Shown here: positions 16,757-25,663 of the stretch, piece after piece | How positions within the stretch are numbered: the first letter of the stretch is position 1 | Layout of the letters: every line of letters starts with the position of its first letter | From: Oxalobacteraceae sp. CFBP 13730 | Lineage (GTDB): Bacteria; Pseudomonadota; Gammaproteobacteria; Burkholderiales; Burkholderiaceae_D | Length of the DNA stretch: 64,000 bases | NCBI GenBank assembly: GCA_014841835.1 | Contig: JACYUQ010000004.1 | Span: 434,001-498,000 of the forward strand | Direction of reading: 5' to 3' | Made by a program: the position numbers and the translations under genes | The notes under the pieces: model-generated | Seen by the model: only the letters and a program-made list of their open reading frames with translations | What the model was told of the DNA's origin: nothing | Databases searched by the model: none

Positions 16757-17118
16757 GTCGTTGTTATCAGGCCAGGCAAGCGCGAAAGAAGAAGACCCTG
16801 CATGTGGCGTGGCATGACGCGCAACCGGGCCGGAGATGCCGCTTTTTCCAGCGGCCAAGCGAAGCAGCATAATGCTTTTTTGTACTAGCGGCAACTATTC
16901 TTGGTGATTTTTACCTTGCTTTATCGGGTCATAGCGCGTTGGCGCCTGGACCTTACGCTTCCTCAAGCAAAAACATTTCCACATGGAAAACTGAGCGTCA
17001 TCAAATTGCCGCATGGCACTAATACTTATAGTCAATTCACTGGCACAAAGTTAGTCAGCAGGGGCGACCGGGCCCGGTCGCAGCCAGTACTTTATCAACC
17101 ACTACAAGGAGTATTGTC
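16757..17118. other. Intergenic region between the diguanylate cyclase and flp
   Basis: This 362-nt stretch must hold the divergent promoters of the GGEEF gene and the Tad locus. TGGCAC occurs twice (17010-17015 and 17041-17046), but neither has a TTGC at the sigma-54 distance. Only the AAGGAG ribosome site before flp is clear. The 5' part is open in the cyclase frame and could extend that gene. I see no RNA gene or repeat. Confidence 0.5.
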
Positions 17119-17313
17119 ATGAGCACGATTACCTCCGCCATCAAAGCCTTCATCGCGGATGAGAACGGTGTGACTGCCATCGAGTATGGCCTGATCGCTG
17201 CACTCATCGGCGTCGCAATGGCCACCGTGGCTGGCGAGGTGGGCACTGGTATCAAGGAAACGTTCGAGTACATCCGGGATCAGCTGAGCGCCGCTAACCC
17301 GACTGCACCGTAA
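17119..17313 (+). CDS. flp: Flp-family type IVb major pilin
   Basis: A 64-aa prepilin. A short leader (MSTITSAIKAFIADENG) ends in Gly17, followed by VTAIEYGLIAALIGVAMATV. This is the type IVb pattern, with Glu at +5 of the mature protein (E22) and the Glu-Tyr pair typical of Flp pilins. The prepilin peptidase encoded next should cut after G17. It is the structural subunit of the Tad adhesive pilus. AAGGAG lies just before the ATG. A strong hairpin terminator follows directly, so flp mRNA is probably made in large excess over the assembly genes. Confidence 0.95.
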   Translation: MSTITSAIKAFIADENGVTAIEYGLIAALIGVAMATVAGEVGTGIKETFEYIRDQLSAANPTAP

Positions 17314-17319
17314 TCCATG

Positions 17320-17359
17320 TGCCCCCCGGGTCGCAGTCCAGCCCCGGGGGGCATTTTTT
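17320..17359 (+). terminator. Strong intrinsic terminator between flp and the Tad assembly genes
   Basis: TGCCCCCCGGG (17320-17330) pairs perfectly with CCCGGGGGGCA (17343-17353), followed by TTTTTT. As it lies inside the Tad operon, it likely acts as a partial terminator that sets the pilin-to-machinery ratio. Confidence 0.85.
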
Positions 17360-17371
17360 CTGGAGCCGATC

Positions 17372-17917
17372 ATGGATATCGCACCCTACCTCGACACGCT
17401 GCTGCTGCTGCTGGTGACGGCCGCTGCGATCAAGGACCTGGAAAGTCGGCGCATTCCCAATTTTCTGCTGTTCGCTGGCGTATTCGGCGCGCTGCTGCTG
17501 CACCTGCTGTCGCCACAGCCAGTGACGGCGCTGCTATCCGCGTTGGGCGGCTGCGCGACCGGCCTGGCCGTGCTGCTGCCGTTCTATCTGCTGCGCGGCA
17601 TGGCCGCCGGCGACGTCAAGATGATGGCCGCCGTCGGCGTCTTCACCGGCGCGGGCGACGCGCTGCGCATCGCCATCCTGGCCTGGTGCGCAGGTGGCGT
17701 GATGGTACTGGTTGTTCTCATTCTCAAAGGGCGGCTGCGCCTGGCCCTGGACAATCTGTGGGCCATGTTGCTGCCCATCCTGCTGCGCTTGCAACGCTTG
17801 CCGAGCCCGGATAACGGCGGCCGCCCCAGCGCGGGTTCGATTCCCTATGGCGTGGCCATTGCGGCAGGAACGATCGTGCACCTAGTCGGCCGTTACGGCG
17901 CCACGCACCTCGCTTGA
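17372..17917 (+). CDS. cpaA: A24-family prepilin peptidase, CpaA/TadV
   Basis: A 181-aa integral membrane aspartic protease with about five to six hydrophobic segments. The two catalytic aspartates are visible: D22 in KDLESRRIPN and D81 in GDVKMMAAVG (GxK-type motif). It lacks the N-methylation domain of PilD, as CpaA/TadV proteins do. It cleaves the leader of the Flp prepilin at the inner membrane. It lies 58 nt after flp, downstream of the terminator hairpin. The C-terminal 30 residues are longer than in many homologues. Confidence 0.92.
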   Translation: MDIAPYLDTLLLLLVTAAAIKDLESRRIPNFLLFAGVFGALLLHLLSPQPVTALLSALGGCATGLAVLLPFYLLRGMAAGDVKMMAAVGVFTGAGDALRIAILAWCAGGVMVLVVLILKGRLRLALDNLWAMLLPILLRLQRLPSPDNGGRPSAGSIPYGVAIAAGTIVHLVGRYGATHLA

Positions 17918-18017
17918 CCGCCTTGGCCGCTCTTGTCAGGCATCAAGTAGCACAAATAGATGCTCGTTAGAATCAATCGAGGTTTTCCCAAAACCAACTT
18001 CAGCAGCAGGAGACGTC

Positions 18018-19382
18018 ATGATCGGAGTGTTATCGGCCGCCGCGCTGACCGGACCGGATGCATCGTTGCCCCTGTCTGCGCCGGGCTTTGATGCGGATGG
18101 CAATCTCGCTGCAGTGCTGCCGCGTCAGCCGCGCACGGTGCGCGATACGGGGCTCGACGCGCGCCTGGTGACGGCGCTCGTGATCAAGACTCTGCATGCC
18201 GACGGCAAGTCGCCCTTGTCCAGGCTGACCGGACGCCTGCGCCTGTCGGTCAGCGTGCTGCGCGAAGTGCTGCAGGCCCTGGTGGGCGCGCAGCAGGCCG
18301 AGGTCGCATATTCGGGCGACAGCGACCTCGATGTGCATTACCAGTTGACCGCCCTGGGCCAGCGCGCGGCAGGCGAATACCTGGCCGAATCGCGCTATGT
18401 CGGCCCGGCGCCGGTGACGCTGGCGGCGTGGCGCGCCGTGGTCGCGCGCCAGTCGCAGCGCCAGCCGGATGCAGCGCGCGTCACGCGCACCGAGCTCGAG
18501 GCAGTCCTCGACGGTGACCCTCTGGCACCGGCCATTCGCGAGCAGATCGGCGCGGCCCTGTATTCGGGCCGCCCGCTGCTGCTGTATGGCCCGTCCGGCA
18601 GCGGCAAGACGACGCTGGCGCGCAAGCTGGCCCGCCTGCGCCAGGATCCGATCGCGGTACCGTATGCGGTGCTGGTGAACCACGAAATCATCGCGTTGCA
18701 CGATCCGGCGCTGCATCCCGTCCCGCTGCACGCGCGCGCGCTGGAAGAGCGTCGCAGCAGCGATGCACGCTGGGCGCTGAGCCAGCGTCCGCTGGTGCAC
18801 GTGGGCCCCGAGCTGGCGCGCGACATGCTGGAGCTGCGCAGCGACCCCGGTAGCGGCGTGCTGCGCGCGCCGCCCCACATCCTGGCCAACAACGGCTTGC
18901 TGGTGGTGGACGATCTGGGCTGCCAGCGCGTGCCGCCGGGCGAACTGCTGCACCGCTGGCTCGGCGCGCTCGAGGCGGGCCAGGACCATGTCACGGTGTC
19001 GGGTGGCCCCACCCACGCCTTGCCGTTCGATGTCAGTCTGGTGCTGGTCACCAGCCTCGCGCCCGAGGCGGTGCTCGACGACGCCTGCCTGCGCCGCATC
19101 GGTTACCGGATTCCGGTCGGACCGCTGTCGGAGCACAGCTACCGCGCACTGCTGCGGCGCCAGGCACGGCTGCGCCGGATCGATCTGGACGACAGCGCGA
19201 TCGCCTTCCTGATCGAGCACCTGCACCGCCGCACCGGACGCGCGCTGCTGGCCGCCTATCCACACGAGCTGCTGGGCCGGACCGCCGACTTCGCCGGCTA
19301 CACCGGTCAGGCGCCGCGCTGCGACGTCGATGGCCTGACCCGCGCCTGGTGCAGCCTGTTCGGCGAAGGAGACGCAGCATGA
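18018..19382 (+). CDS. AAA-type ATP-binding protein of the Tad locus
   Basis: A 454-aa soluble protein. The N-terminal 170 residues contain a winged-helix-like part (LSRLTGRLRLSVSVLREVLQ). The ATPase core has Walker A GPSGSGKTT (191-199) and Walker B LLVVDDLG (294-301), and a helical C-terminal lid follows. It is not the CpaF secretion ATPase, which is encoded separately at 23322. An ATPase like this is seen in some betaproteobacterial tad loci, but its role is unknown; regulation or assembly quality control is possible. CAGGAG precedes the start, and its stop overlaps cpaB (ATGA), which places it in the operon. Confidence 0.75.
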   Translation: MIGVLSAAALTGPDASLPLSAPGFDADGNLAAVLPRQPRTVRDTGLDARLVTALVIKTLHADGKSPLSRLTGRLRLSVSVLREVLQALVGAQQAEVAYSGDSDLDVHYQLTALGQRAAGEYLAESRYVGPAPVTLAAWRAVVARQSQRQPDAARVTRTELEAVLDGDPLAPAIREQIGAALYSGRPLLLYGPSGSGKTTLARKLARLRQDPIAVPYAVLVNHEIIALHDPALHPVPLHARALEERRSSDARWALSQRPLVHVGPELARDMLELRSDPGSGVLRAPPHILANNGLLVVDDLGCQRVPPGELLHRWLGALEAGQDHVTVSGGPTHALPFDVSLVLVTSLAPEAVLDDACLRRIGYRIPVGPLSEHSYRALLRRQARLRRIDLDDSAIAFLIEHLHRRTGRALLAAYPHELLGRTADFAGYTGQAPRCDVDGLTRAWCSLFGEGDAA

Positions 19383-20230
19383 AAAATCAACGAGCCCTGA
19401 TCATGATGGCGCTGGCCGTTCTGCTTGGCCTGCTGGCCGTGGCACTGGCCGCGCGCTGGCTCCTTAACTCGCCGATGCCCGCTGCCGGCAAGATCGTTGT
19501 CGCGAAAAGCGACATCGATATCGGCCAGCGTCTCACCCCCGCGCTGTTTATCGTGATGGATTGGCACGCCCCCAGCGTGCCCAAGGGCGCGTTTACCGAT
19601 CCCCAGCCGCTGAACGGGCGGGTGTTGCGCAGCAGCCTGCTCGCCGGCGAGCCGGTGAGCGAAGCCAAGCTGGCCCCGGCCGGCACGCTGGGTGGCCTGT
19701 CGGCCCTGATCGCCGAAGGCAAACGCGCCATCACGGTGCGCGTCAATGACGTGATCGGCGTGGCCGGCTTCGCCCTGCCGGGCAACTATGTCGACATCAT
19801 CGTCAGTACCGAGACGGCGCCCGATCCGAACGCCCCGCAGGAACGTGCGCACAGCATCTCGAAGATCGTCCTGGAGCGCATCCTGGTGCTGGCGGTGGCC
19901 CAGGAAGTAGGGCGCGACGAGACCAAGCCCAAGGTCGTCAATGCCGTCACGCTCGAAGTGACGCCCGAACAGGCCGAAAAGCTCGATCTGGCGCGCAGCG
20001 TCGGTGCGTTGTCGCTGGCGCTGCGTAACCAGATCGATCCGGCCGCCACCACCACCACCGGCGCCACCAAAGAGAGCCTGTTGCCGGCGCCGCCCGCAGC
20101 ACCGGTCGTGCTGCGCGCAGCGCTGCCACCGCGGCCACGCCTGCAGCAGGTGCGCGCGCCGCTGCCGGTACAGCACCGGAACTGCATCAGCGTCATCAAC
20201 GGCCTGCACGCATCGCAGGAGTGCTTCTGA
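19379..20230 (+). CDS. cpaB: Flp pilus assembly protein CpaB/RcpC
   Basis: A 283-aa protein with one N-terminal membrane anchor (LIMMALAVLLGLLAVALAAR) and then the SAF domain found in CpaB/RcpC: VVAKSDIDIGQRLTPALF, followed by GRVLRSSLLAGEPVSEAKLA and an ITVRVNDVIGVAGFALPGNY segment. CpaB is a periplasmic partner of the secretin. The tail is Pro/Ala/Arg-rich. The start at 19379 overlaps the preceding stop by 4 nt and agrees with the anchor; the open frame extends slightly upstream. It overlaps cpaC by one base at its own stop. Confidence 0.92.
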   Translation: MKNQRALIMMALAVLLGLLAVALAARWLLNSPMPAAGKIVVAKSDIDIGQRLTPALFIVMDWHAPSVPKGAFTDPQPLNGRVLRSSLLAGEPVSEAKLAPAGTLGGLSALIAEGKRAITVRVNDVIGVAGFALPGNYVDIIVSTETAPDPNAPQERAHSISKIVLERILVLAVAQEVGRDETKPKVVNAVTLEVTPEQAEKLDLARSVGALSLALRNQIDPAATTTTGATKESLLPAPPAAPVVLRAALPPRPRLQQVRAPLPVQHRNCISVINGLHASQECF

Positions 20231-21792
20231 TGTCTACGATTGGACCGATCATGCACCGACATCCCACGAGCGCACTGCGCGTTTGTCTTGCGGCCCTGCT
20301 GACAGGTGTGAGCGCCCTGGCGCTGGCGGCACCGGTCGCACAGAAAACCGCAGCACCCGGCACGGCAGCCCGGCCTGACCTGCGCCTGGACACCGGCTGC
20401 CAGGGCGAGGCGGCGCGGCCAGCCGTCATGGCGCTCCAGATGGGCAAGTCGACCATGCTGCGCCTGCCCGAAGCGGTGCGCCGGCGCAGCGTCGGCAACC
20501 CGGCCGTGGTGCAGGCGATGCTGGTCGCGCCCGACACGCTCTACATCGCCGGCGTCGATGTCGGCACCACCAACATGATCGTGCAGGGCCGCAGCGGCTT
20601 GTGCAGCGTGATCGATATCACGGTCGCGATGGACCCGGGCGGCCTGCAAGCCATGCTGGGCGCGGCCATGCCGGACGAGAAGCAGATCCGGGTGCTGGCC
20701 GCCAATGACACGCTGGTGCTGACCGGCACCGTCAGCGACGCCAGCGCGGTCAACCGCGCCGTGGAACTGGCGGTTGCCTACGTGCGCCGTCCGCTGCGCC
20801 CATTGCCGGCGCCCGACAAGGACAACGCTACCGACGGCGTGATCCTGGTCGACAAGGGCAGCGGCGGCGGCGCGGCGGCCGGTGCCGGTGGCGCCAGCGC
20901 CCGCGTGGTCAACCTGCTGGCGGTCAGCGCGCCGCAGCAGGTGCAGCTCGAGGTCAAGGTTGCGGAAGTCGCGCGCACGCTGCTCGAACGGCTGGAAAGC
21001 GGGATCCGCTTCAGCTTTGGTTCCGGCAGCTGGACCACCGTGCTGGCCAGCGATTTTCTCAGCGGCCTGGCACGCGGTGGCCTGGCTGGCCTGAAAACCA
21101 ACGGCAACCGCTTCGGTATCGATGCCGACAAGCTCGATGGCCTGGTGCGCATCCTGGCCGAACCGAACCTGCTGGCCCTTAGTGGCCAGGAAGGCACGTT
21201 CCTCGCCGGCGGCAAATTCTTCATCCCGGTGGCGCAGGACAATAACAAGGTGACGCTGGAAGAGAAGGAATTCGGCGTCGGCCTGCGGTTTACGCCGACC
21301 GTGCTGGGCGGGGGCCTGATCAACCTGAAGGTCGCGCCCGAAGTGTCGGAGCTGTCGCGCGAAGGGATCGGCATCAGCGCCGCCGGCATTGCCGGCACCG
21401 CGATCATGCCGCTCTTGACCACGCGCCGCGCCAGCACCACGGTGCAGCTGCACGACGGCCAGAGCTTCGCCATCGGTGGCCTGGTGCGCAACAACCTGGT
21501 CGCCAACATGAAAGGCTTGCCGGGACTGGGCGACGTGCCGGTGCTGGGCGCGCTGTTTCGCAGCACCGACTTCCAGCAGGAGCGCACCGAACTGGTGTTC
21601 GTGATCACGGCGCGCCTGGTCAAGCCGCTGCCGGCCGGCAGTCTGAGCCTGCCGACCGACCGTTTCGACGTGCCGTCGCGCGCCGGCGTGCTGCTCGGCG
21701 GGCGGCTGGAAGGCGCGCCTGCCGTTGTCGCGACGCCCGTTCCCTCCGCACCGGCACCGGCGCCGGCGCCGGCGCCGGCGACCCCGCACTGA
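20230..21792 (+). CDS. cpaC: Tad/Flp pilus outer-membrane secretin CpaC/RcpA
   Basis: A 520-aa secretin-family protein. It has a Sec signal (LRVCLAALLTGVSALALA), then the pilus-assembly N-domain with a BON-like region (VQAMLVAPDTLYIAGVDVGT), and a C-terminal secretin domain with VPVLGALFRSTDFQQERTEL. It forms the outer-membrane ring through which the Flp pilus passes. ATG 20230 is chosen because AGGAG lies 8 nt upstream and its A is the last base of the cpaB stop. The C-terminus is a (Pro-Ala)n tail from about 507 that is encoded by a tandem GC hexamer repeat, a possible slippage site. Confidence 0.93.
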   Translation: MSTIGPIMHRHPTSALRVCLAALLTGVSALALAAPVAQKTAAPGTAARPDLRLDTGCQGEAARPAVMALQMGKSTMLRLPEAVRRRSVGNPAVVQAMLVAPDTLYIAGVDVGTTNMIVQGRSGLCSVIDITVAMDPGGLQAMLGAAMPDEKQIRVLAANDTLVLTGTVSDASAVNRAVELAVAYVRRPLRPLPAPDKDNATDGVILVDKGSGGGAAAGAGGASARVVNLLAVSAPQQVQLEVKVAEVARTLLERLESGIRFSFGSGSWTTVLASDFLSGLARGGLAGLKTNGNRFGIDADKLDGLVRILAEPNLLALSGQEGTFLAGGKFFIPVAQDNNKVTLEEKEFGVGLRFTPTVLGGGLINLKVAPEVSELSREGIGISAAGIAGTAIMPLLTTRRASTTVQLHDGQSFAIGGLVRNNLVANMKGLPGLGDVPVLGALFRSTDFQQERTELVFVITARLVKPLPAGSLSLPTDRFDVPSRAGVLLGGRLEGAPAVVATPVPSAPAPAPAPAPATPH

Positions 21793-21806
21793 ACCAGGAG
21801 AGCAGG

Positions 21807-22079
21807 ATGACATCCACATTCACACGCTGGGCAGCGCTGGCGCTGCTCGCCGGCGGCGCGCAAGGCTGCGTCTCGGGCACGCCGAACTGGGACAACCAGT
21901 TCGGTGCGGCCACCCACGCCAACCTGGTCGCGCAGACGATCGACCCGGCGGCAGGCAGCATCCGCCACCCCGCGGCGGGGCTCAGTGGACCGGCAGCGCG
22001 CGCCGCCATCGACCACTACGAGCGCTCGTTCGCACAACCGGACACCGGCCAGCCGGCGCCCATGATTCGTTCGCACTGA
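21807..22079 (+). CDS. Small CpaD-like pilus assembly lipoprotein
   Basis: A 90-aa lipoprotein: signal ALALLAGGAQGC with Cys21 as lipid site, then a short mature domain with THANLVAQTIDPAAG and PAARAAIDHYERSF. That layout resembles the C-terminal part of CpaD, the outer-membrane lipoprotein that helps the CpaC secretin. Its place between cpaC and cpaE is the usual place for cpaD, which supports the call. It is much shorter than alphaproteobacterial CpaD (about 200 aa), so it is either a reduced form or an analogue. Confidence 0.7.
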   Translation: MTSTFTRWAALALLAGGAQGCVSGTPNWDNQFGAATHANLVAQTIDPAAGSIRHPAAGLSGPAARAAIDHYERSFAQPDTGQPAPMIRSH

Positions 22080-22109
22080 GCGCGCGGCTACACCCTTATC
22101 GAGGATTTC

Positions 22110-23285
22110 ATGAGAGCGCTCCTGATCAGCTGCGACAGCCACCTGTATGCGGAACTGGCTTCCCAGGGCGCCGCGCGCGTGCCACCCATGCAGGTGGCCG
22201 CAACCCGCGCCGGCCTGCGCGAAGCGCTCGACCGGCCCGATCCCGATGCGCCGCAACTCGTGATCGTCGATGCCAGCAACCTCGAACCGTCCGAAGCCAA
22301 CCTGCTCGAGCGCCTGGGCCGCCAGTATCCGACGTCGCAACTGATGCTGCTGACCACCCAGCACCAGCCCGACCTGTTGATCACCGCGATGCGCGCCGGC
22401 GTGCGCGAGCTGCTGCAACTGCCGCTGGTGCACCGCGCCTTCCACGAGGCGATGGACCGCATTGCCAGCGCCGCCGGCGTGTCGACCATGCGCGACGGGA
22501 AGGTGCTGGCATTCATCGCCTGCAAGGGCGGCAGCGGGGCCACTTTCATCTCGACCAATTTCGGCTATGCGCTGGCCACGCTGGCGGGCAAGAAGGTACT
22601 GCTGGTCGACCTGCATGGCCAGTTCGGCGACGCTGCCCTGTACGTGTCGGACCAGAAACCGGCCATGACGATGTCGGACGTGTGCGCCCAGATTGCGCGC
22701 ATCGACGGACCGTTTCTCGAATCGTGCCTGGTGCATGTCACGCCCGGCTTCGGCGTGCTGGCGGCGGCCGACGATCCGGCCCACGAACGGCAGGCCAAGC
22801 CCGAACACATCGACACCATCCTGCGCGTGGCGCGCCAGCACTACGATTACGTGCTGCTGGACGTCGGGCGCCAGATCGATGCGGTGTCGCTGCGCGCGCT
22901 GGACGCGACCGACACCATCTATCCGTTGCTGCAACTGGCGCTGCCCGACATCCGCGATGCGCGCCGCCTGCTCGACATCTTCCGCTCGCTCGGCTATGTG
23001 CTCGACAACATCCGCCTGATCGTCAACCGCTACGAGAAGGGCGGTAAGCTGCGCCTGCAGGACCTGCATGCAGCGCTGGGCTGCGAAGTGGTGCACACCT
23101 TCCCCAACGATTACATCGCGGTCACCGACTCGGTAAACCAGGGCGTGCCGGTGCTGCAGCTGTCGCGCTCGAGTGCCGCCGCGCGCAGCCTGGCCGACCT
23201 GGTCGAACTGGTGACCGCGCAGCGGGTCCACGAAAGCCGCGGCCTGCTGGGGCGCCTGTTCGGGCGCCAGGATCACGACGACTGA
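22110..23285 (+). CDS. cpaE: Tad pilus localisation protein CpaE/TadZ
   Basis: A 391-aa protein with a receiver-like N-domain (1-120, with VIVDASNLEP but without a full phosphorylation site) and a MinD/ParA-type ATPase domain. The deviant Walker A reads KGGSGAT at 139-145: the signature lysine K139 is kept, but the usual P-loop lysine is replaced by Ala. This is a pattern seen in TadZ proteins with weak or no ATPase activity. TadZ places the Tad machine at the cell pole. It lies 30 nt after the lipoprotein gene and 36 nt before cpaF. Confidence 0.9.
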   Translation: MRALLISCDSHLYAELASQGAARVPPMQVAATRAGLREALDRPDPDAPQLVIVDASNLEPSEANLLERLGRQYPTSQLMLLTTQHQPDLLITAMRAGVRELLQLPLVHRAFHEAMDRIASAAGVSTMRDGKVLAFIACKGGSGATFISTNFGYALATLAGKKVLLVDLHGQFGDAALYVSDQKPAMTMSDVCAQIARIDGPFLESCLVHVTPGFGVLAAADDPAHERQAKPEHIDTILRVARQHYDYVLLDVGRQIDAVSLRALDATDTIYPLLQLALPDIRDARRLLDIFRSLGYVLDNIRLIVNRYEKGGKLRLQDLHAALGCEVVHTFPNDYIAVTDSVNQGVPVLQLSRSSAAARSLADLVELVTAQRVHESRGLLGRLFGRQDHDD

Positions 23286-23321
23286 CTCGTCCCCCGCTTC
23301 AATCACGCTCTGGAGACATCG

Positions 23322-24668
23322 ATGTCCCTTCGCGAACGCCTTGCGCTGCCCGACCCCGAGCGCCCGACCGGTGCCGAATCGCACGAAGCGCCCAACCACG
23401 CTTACCAGGAGCTCAAGAAGCTGATGCACCAGATGATCCTCGACCGGATCGACCTGGAGCGCTTGAAGCGCCTGACCGCCGAACAGTTCAAGCACGAACT
23501 GGCGCTGCTGGTCCAGCGCATCATCGAAGACGAACGCATCGTGCTGAACCAGCACGAGCGCCACCACCTGGTGCTCGACATCCAGCACGAGATGCTTGGC
23601 TTCGGCCCGCTCGAGCCGCTGCTGGCCGATCCGACCATCTCGGACATCCTGGTCAACACCGCCAGCAAGGTCTGGGTCGAACGCTACGGCAAGCTCGAAC
23701 TGACCGATGTCACCTTCCACGACAACGCCCACCTGATGAAGATCATCGAAAAAATCGTCTCGCGCGTGGGACGCCGGGTCGACGAATCGAGCCCGATGGT
23801 CGATGCGCGCCTGCCGGACGGCTCACGCGTGAATGCCATCATTCCGCCGCTGGCCGTGGATGGGCCGATCCTGTCGATCCGCCGCTTCGGCGGCAGTCCG
23901 CTGACGGTACAGAACCTGCTTGAATACAAAAGCATGGCCTCGCCGATGATCCAGGTGATCGAGGGCCTGGGCACGGCCAAGGTCAACATCCTGATCTCGG
24001 GCGGTACCGGCAGCGGCAAGACCACCTTGCTCAATCTGATCTCGGGGTTCATCCCGGCCAGCGAGCGCGTCGTGACGATCGAGGATGCGGCCGAGCTGCA
24101 ACTGCGCCAGCCGCATGTCGTGCGCCTGGAAACGCGGCCGCCGAACATCGAGGACAAGGGTGAAGTCACGCAGCGCGCGCTGGTGCGCAACGCACTGCGC
24201 ATGCGACCCGACCGCATCATCCTGGGTGAGGTACGCGGCGCCGAGGCGCTCGACATGCTGCAAGCGATGAACACGGGGCACGAGGGTTCGCTCGCCACGA
24301 TCCACTCGAACACGCCGCGCGACGCGCTCTCGCGCCTGGAAAACATGGTCAGCATGGCTGCCGTGAACCTGACCCCGCGCGCGATCCGCCAGCAGATCGT
24401 CTCGGCGGTGACGGTGGTGCTGCAGGTATCGCGCCTGACCGACGGCACGCGCAAGCTGGTGAGCATGCAGGAGATCACCGGCATGGAAGGCGAGATCATC
24501 TCGATGCAGGAGATATTCCGCTTCGAACAGTGCGGTGTCGATCCGCAGGGCAGGGTGCTTGGCCACTTCAGCGCCACCGGCGTGCGGCCGCGCTTTGCCG
24601 ACCGCCTCCGGCTGTTCGGGGTGCCGGTGCCGGACGACGCGTTCGATCCCGACCGCGTGTTTGATTGA
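23322..24668 (+). CDS. cpaF: Tad secretion ATPase CpaF/TadA
   Basis: A 448-aa type II/IV secretion ATPase. It has an N-terminal helical region, then the core with Walker A GGTGSGKTT (227-235), the Asp box and Walker B near RPDRIILGEVRG, and the His box near TGHEGSLATIHSN. It powers extension and probably retraction of the Flp pilus from the cytoplasmic side, working with the TadB/TadC platform encoded next. The length fits the family. The next gene starts 10 nt after its stop. Confidence 0.95.
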   Translation: MSLRERLALPDPERPTGAESHEAPNHAYQELKKLMHQMILDRIDLERLKRLTAEQFKHELALLVQRIIEDERIVLNQHERHHLVLDIQHEMLGFGPLEPLLADPTISDILVNTASKVWVERYGKLELTDVTFHDNAHLMKIIEKIVSRVGRRVDESSPMVDARLPDGSRVNAIIPPLAVDGPILSIRRFGGSPLTVQNLLEYKSMASPMIQVIEGLGTAKVNILISGGTGSGKTTLLNLISGFIPASERVVTIEDAAELQLRQPHVVRLETRPPNIEDKGEVTQRALVRNALRMRPDRIILGEVRGAEALDMLQAMNTGHEGSLATIHSNTPRDALSRLENMVSMAAVNLTPRAIRQQIVSAVTVVLQVSRLTDGTRKLVSMQEITGMEGEIISMQEIFRFEQCGVDPQGRVLGHFSATGVRPRFADRLRLFGVPVPDDAFDPDRVFD

Positions 24669-24678
24669 AGGATCGCTC

Positions 24679-25659
24679 ATGGACACCCTGTTCTATGCGT
24701 TCGTCGTGGTGCTGTTCGCCGCCGTCATCCTGGCGGTCGAAGGGTTTTACCTGTGGTGGATGAGTACCCGCGGCGCGGCGGCGCGCCGCATTGCACGCCG
24801 CCTGCAGGTGATGTCCGGCGGTGCGCAGAGCCGCTCGGGCGAACGCATCTCGATCCTCAAGCAGCGCCCCTACAGCCGCCAGCCCGCCCTCGACCGCTTA
24901 CTGCACCGGGCGGTCCTGGCCCAGCGCATCGATGCGCTGCTGGTGCAGGCCGGAGCCACCTGGACGGTCAGCCACTTCATCGCTGCTACTTTTGGCTGCG
25001 TGATCACGGTCCTGGTGGCGTGCGCCGTCTGGTCGCCACCGCTGCCGGCGCGTCTGGTGCTGTGCGTGACCAGCCTGGGTTTGCCCTGGTGGCTGCTGCA
25101 CCGGATGCGCAGCCGGCGCCTGATCCGCATCGAGCACCAGTTGCCGGAGGCCGCGGACTTCATCGCGCGTGCGCTGCGCGCCGGGCACTCGTTCATCAAT
25201 GTGCTGCAGATCGTCGGCAATGAACTGCCCGAGCCGCTGGCCGGCGAATTTCGCATCGCGCGCGAAGAAATCAATTACGGCGTCCCGATGAACGAAGCGC
25301 TGCACGGCCTGGCCGCGCGCATTCCGCTGACCGACCTGCGCTACCTGGTGATCGCGGTGCTGATCCAGCGCGACTCGGGCGGCAACCTGGCCGAAATCCT
25401 CGGCAATATCAGCGGCATCATCCGCGCGCGCCTCAAACTCGTGGCCCAGGTACGGGTGCTGTCCGCCGAAGGCCGTATGTCGGCCTGGATTCTGGGCCTG
25501 CTGCCCTTTGGCGTGATGGGCGTGATGACGGTCAGCAGCCCGCATTACGTCAGCATGCTGTGGACCGATCCAAGCGGCGAGCGGCTGCTGTGGTACGGCC
25601 TGGGCATGATCATCGTCGGCGTGCTGTGGCTGCGCCTGACCATCCGCATCCGCGTGTGA
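24679..25659 (+). CDS. tadB: Tad pilus inner-membrane platform protein TadB
   Basis: A 326-aa GspF-type membrane protein. One N-terminal helix (FYAFVVVLFAAVILAV) is followed by a basic cytoplasmic region, a helix pair near 95-130, the T2SSF domain (LPEAADFIARALRAGHSFIN through RDSGGNLAEILGNIS) and C-terminal helices. It forms the inner-membrane platform with TadC and couples to CpaF. ATG 24679 with AAGGA upstream is used; the frame is open 5' into cpaF but that part reads as a shadow. Confidence 0.93.
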   Translation: MDTLFYAFVVVLFAAVILAVEGFYLWWMSTRGAAARRIARRLQVMSGGAQSRSGERISILKQRPYSRQPALDRLLHRAVLAQRIDALLVQAGATWTVSHFIAATFGCVITVLVACAVWSPPLPARLVLCVTSLGLPWWLLHRMRSRRLIRIEHQLPEAADFIARALRAGHSFINVLQIVGNELPEPLAGEFRIAREEINYGVPMNEALHGLAARIPLTDLRYLVIAVLIQRDSGGNLAEILGNISGIIRARLKLVAQVRVLSAEGRMSAWILGLLPFGVMGVMTVSSPHYVSMLWTDPSGERLLWYGLGMIIVGVLWLRLTIRIRV

Positions 25660-25663
25660 GGCC

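Noticed and set aside
17010..17060. Two TGGCAC hexamers before flp as sigma-54 promoters
   Set aside because: Neither has TTGC at the -12 distance, so they do not meet the spacing and GC rule.
20778..23732. 984-codon open frame on the - strand
   Set aside because: It spans cpaC, the CpaD-like gene, cpaE and the start of cpaF, all of which have clear family motifs on the + strand.
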